34,788 nucleotides of DNA from Gemmatimonadota bacterium (GTDB taxonomy: Bacteria > Gemmatimonadota > Gemmatimonadetes > Longimicrobiales > Gaopeijiaceae), in NCBI GenBank assembly GCA_022822445.1, contig JAJEBR010000116.1, forward strand, positions 1 through 34,788. Direction: 5' to 3'. How positions within the stretch are numbered: the first letter of the stretch is position 1; each line of letters opens with the position of its first letter. Of the stretch, positions 33,608 through 34,788 are shown one piece after another. The notes under the pieces are model-generated. The model was not told where the DNA came from, made no database searches, and was given only the letters and a program-made list of their open reading frames with translations. Position numbers and translations under genes: made by a program.

Positions 33608-34788
33608 TGACGATGAAGCGGAACGGAGCTCCCTCGACGAACGGCAAGGGCGTCCAGCTCTCCATGACGCTGGACGGCGAAAAGGTCGCGTTCACCCGCG
33701 GCGAGACGGTCTACGAGGTCGCGGAACGGCACCAGAAGGAGATCCCGACCCTCTGCTACGACCCCCGCCTGGAACCCTTCGGCGGCTGCCGTCTCTGCGT
33801 GGTCGAGCTGGAGGGCGCGCGCAATCCGGTGGCGTCCTGCACGATGGAGGCCCGGCCCGGGATGGAGGTGCGGACCCGCTCGGCCGCCCTGGAGGTGCAG
33901 CGACGCATCCTCATGGAGATGGTCGCGTCGGAGAACCGCGACACCGACGTCGACCCGATGCACGGCTACGCGTCGCAGGAGATGGCCGAACTCCTCGACC
34001 GCTACGACGCGCGCACCGGCCGCTTCGAGGGCGCGCATTCGGGGACCAGCCGTCCCGACGACGACAACCCCTTCATCAAGCGCGACTACGAGAACTGCAT
34101 CTCCTGCTACCGCTGCGTGCGCGTCTGCGCCGAACAGGAGGGCGACTACGCGATCAGCGTCATGAACCGGGGCTTCCACACGCAGATCACCACCGAGTTC
34201 GGCGGCCTGCTCAAGGACTCCGCCTGCACCTTCTGCGGCCAGTGCATCCAGACCTGCCCCACCGGAGCGCTCGGCGACCTCAAGGCGCTGGCCAACAGGG
34301 ACGTCCCCGGCGAGACCGAGACCACCCGCACGATCTGCCCGTACTGCGGCGTCGGCTGCACGGTCGACGTGATGACGCGCGGCGAGAAGATCGTGGGCGT
34401 GCTCCCCGCCATGGACGGCCCCGCCAACGAGGGCGCGCTCTGCGTGAAGGGACAGTTCGCCTTCGACTTCGTCGGGCACCCCGATCGCCTGGCCACCCCC
34501 TTCATCCGCGACCCCGAGACCGGCCAGCTGCGCCCCGCGTCGTGGGACGAGGCGCTGGACTTCGCGGCCGGCAAACTGCGCAAGGTGGTGAAGGATCACG
34601 GGCGCCGCGCCGTCTACGGAATCGCCTCCGGCCGCGCGCCCCACGAAGCCGCCTACATGATGCAGCGCTTCATCCGGGCGGGATTGGGGACGAATCACAT
34701 CGACAACTGCAGCCGTGCCTGACACGCCCCCACAGTCGCCGGTCTGGCGGCAACAATCGGAAGAGGGGCGATGTCGAACCCGCTCGCG
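33607..34788 (+). CDS. fdhA: Formate dehydrogenase catalytic subunit, selenocysteine-containing, partial at window end
   Basis: At least 394 codons lie in the window; full-length relatives have about 900. The N-terminus is NuoG-like: a [2Fe-2S] set C50, C61, C64, C78, then two [4Fe-4S] ferredoxin motifs (C164/167/170/174 in NCISCYRCVRVC and C207/210/213/217 in CTFCGQCIQTCPTGAL). The molybdopterin oxidoreductase domain begins with [4Fe-4S] ligands C244, C247, C251 and C279 (ICPYCGVGC, GALCVKGQF). The frame meets TGA at codon 372 within NHIDNCSRA-TGA-HAPTVAGLA, where the family has the active-site Cys or Sec, and continues in frame as conserved sequence (IGRGAMSNPLA). I therefore read TGA as selenocysteine. 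It oxidises formate to CO2 or runs in reverse, using Mo/W-bis-MGD. Confidence 0.9.
34720..34770 (+). promoter_or_regulatory. Bacterial SECIS element in fdhA
   Basis: Directly after the in-frame TGA (34720-34722) a hairpin can form. The upper stem pairs GTCGCC (34735-34740) with GGCGGC (34746-34751) around the loop GGTCT (34741-34745). A possible lower stem pairs CGCCCC (34725-34730) with GGGGCG (34765-34770). The 18-nt distance from TGA to the GGTC loop and the loop sequence itself match, from memory, the E. coli fdhF element that binds SelB. It lies inside the coding sequence, as bacterial SECIS elements do. Confidence 0.85.

Noticed and set aside
34720..34722. fdhA as a pseudogene truncated by a premature stop
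   Set aside because: The frame continues with conserved family sequence, the TGA is at the catalytic Cys/Sec position, and a SECIS-like hairpin follows at the right distance.

Overview
The window is very GC-rich (about 70% by eye), densely packed bacterial chromosome. The gene order, the absence of outer-membrane assembly genes next to the cell-division genes, and the DAP-type MurE suggest a Gemmatimonadota-like Gram-negative bacterium. That placement is inference from gene style; no rRNA or marker search was possible. I see no tRNA, rRNA, CRISPR array, insertion sequence or phage gene.

Region 1 (1-863): a non-coding stretch with a 45-bp direct repeat (two copies, one mismatch, 180 bp apart), then a short single-domain MazG-type nucleotide pyrophosphohydrolase on the plus strand. 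It converges on the big minus-strand cluster so tightly that both TAG stops share one CTAG.

Region 2 (860-25815, minus strand): one nearly unbroken division and cell-wall (dcw) cluster of 20 genes in transcription order: mraZ, rsmH, ftsL, ftsI (with a PASTA domain), murE, murF, mraY, murD, ftsW, murG, murC, ftsQ, ftsA, ftsZ, an M23 peptidase, a large membrane protein with a degenerate VWA-like motif, ftsY, recG, asnS and a D-2-hydroxyacid dehydrogenase. Most junctions are 1-4 base overlaps (ATGA, GTGA, TTGA), so translational coupling is likely. murB and ddl are missing from the cluster. The mraZ promoter overlaps three TGGGA boxes spaced by 5 nt, a textbook MraZ operator. Two genes (the dehydrogenase and murG) carry in-frame AT-rich patches full of codons that are rare elsewhere in the window.

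Region 3 (25901-28604): a rho-independent terminator, a secreted TPR protein (minus strand), a 309-bp divergent promoter region and a secreted DUF2911 protein (plus strand).

Region 4 (28665-34788): a formate dehydrogenase module. On the minus strand run fdhD, a mobA-mobB fusion and a multi-pass HGSNAT/NagX-like acyltransferase. Divergently on the plus strand run a NuoE-NuoF fusion subunit (fdhB) and the catalytic subunit fdhA, which runs off the end of the window. The fdhA reading frame meets a TGA at 34720-34722 exactly where formate dehydrogenases carry the active-site Cys/Sec. The frame continues with perfect family sequence, and a SECIS-type hairpin with a GGTCT loop starts 18 nt after the TGA. 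This is therefore best read as a selenocysteine formate dehydrogenase, not a truncated gene. FdhD and MobAB supply and sulfurate the bis-MGD cofactor that such an enzyme needs.
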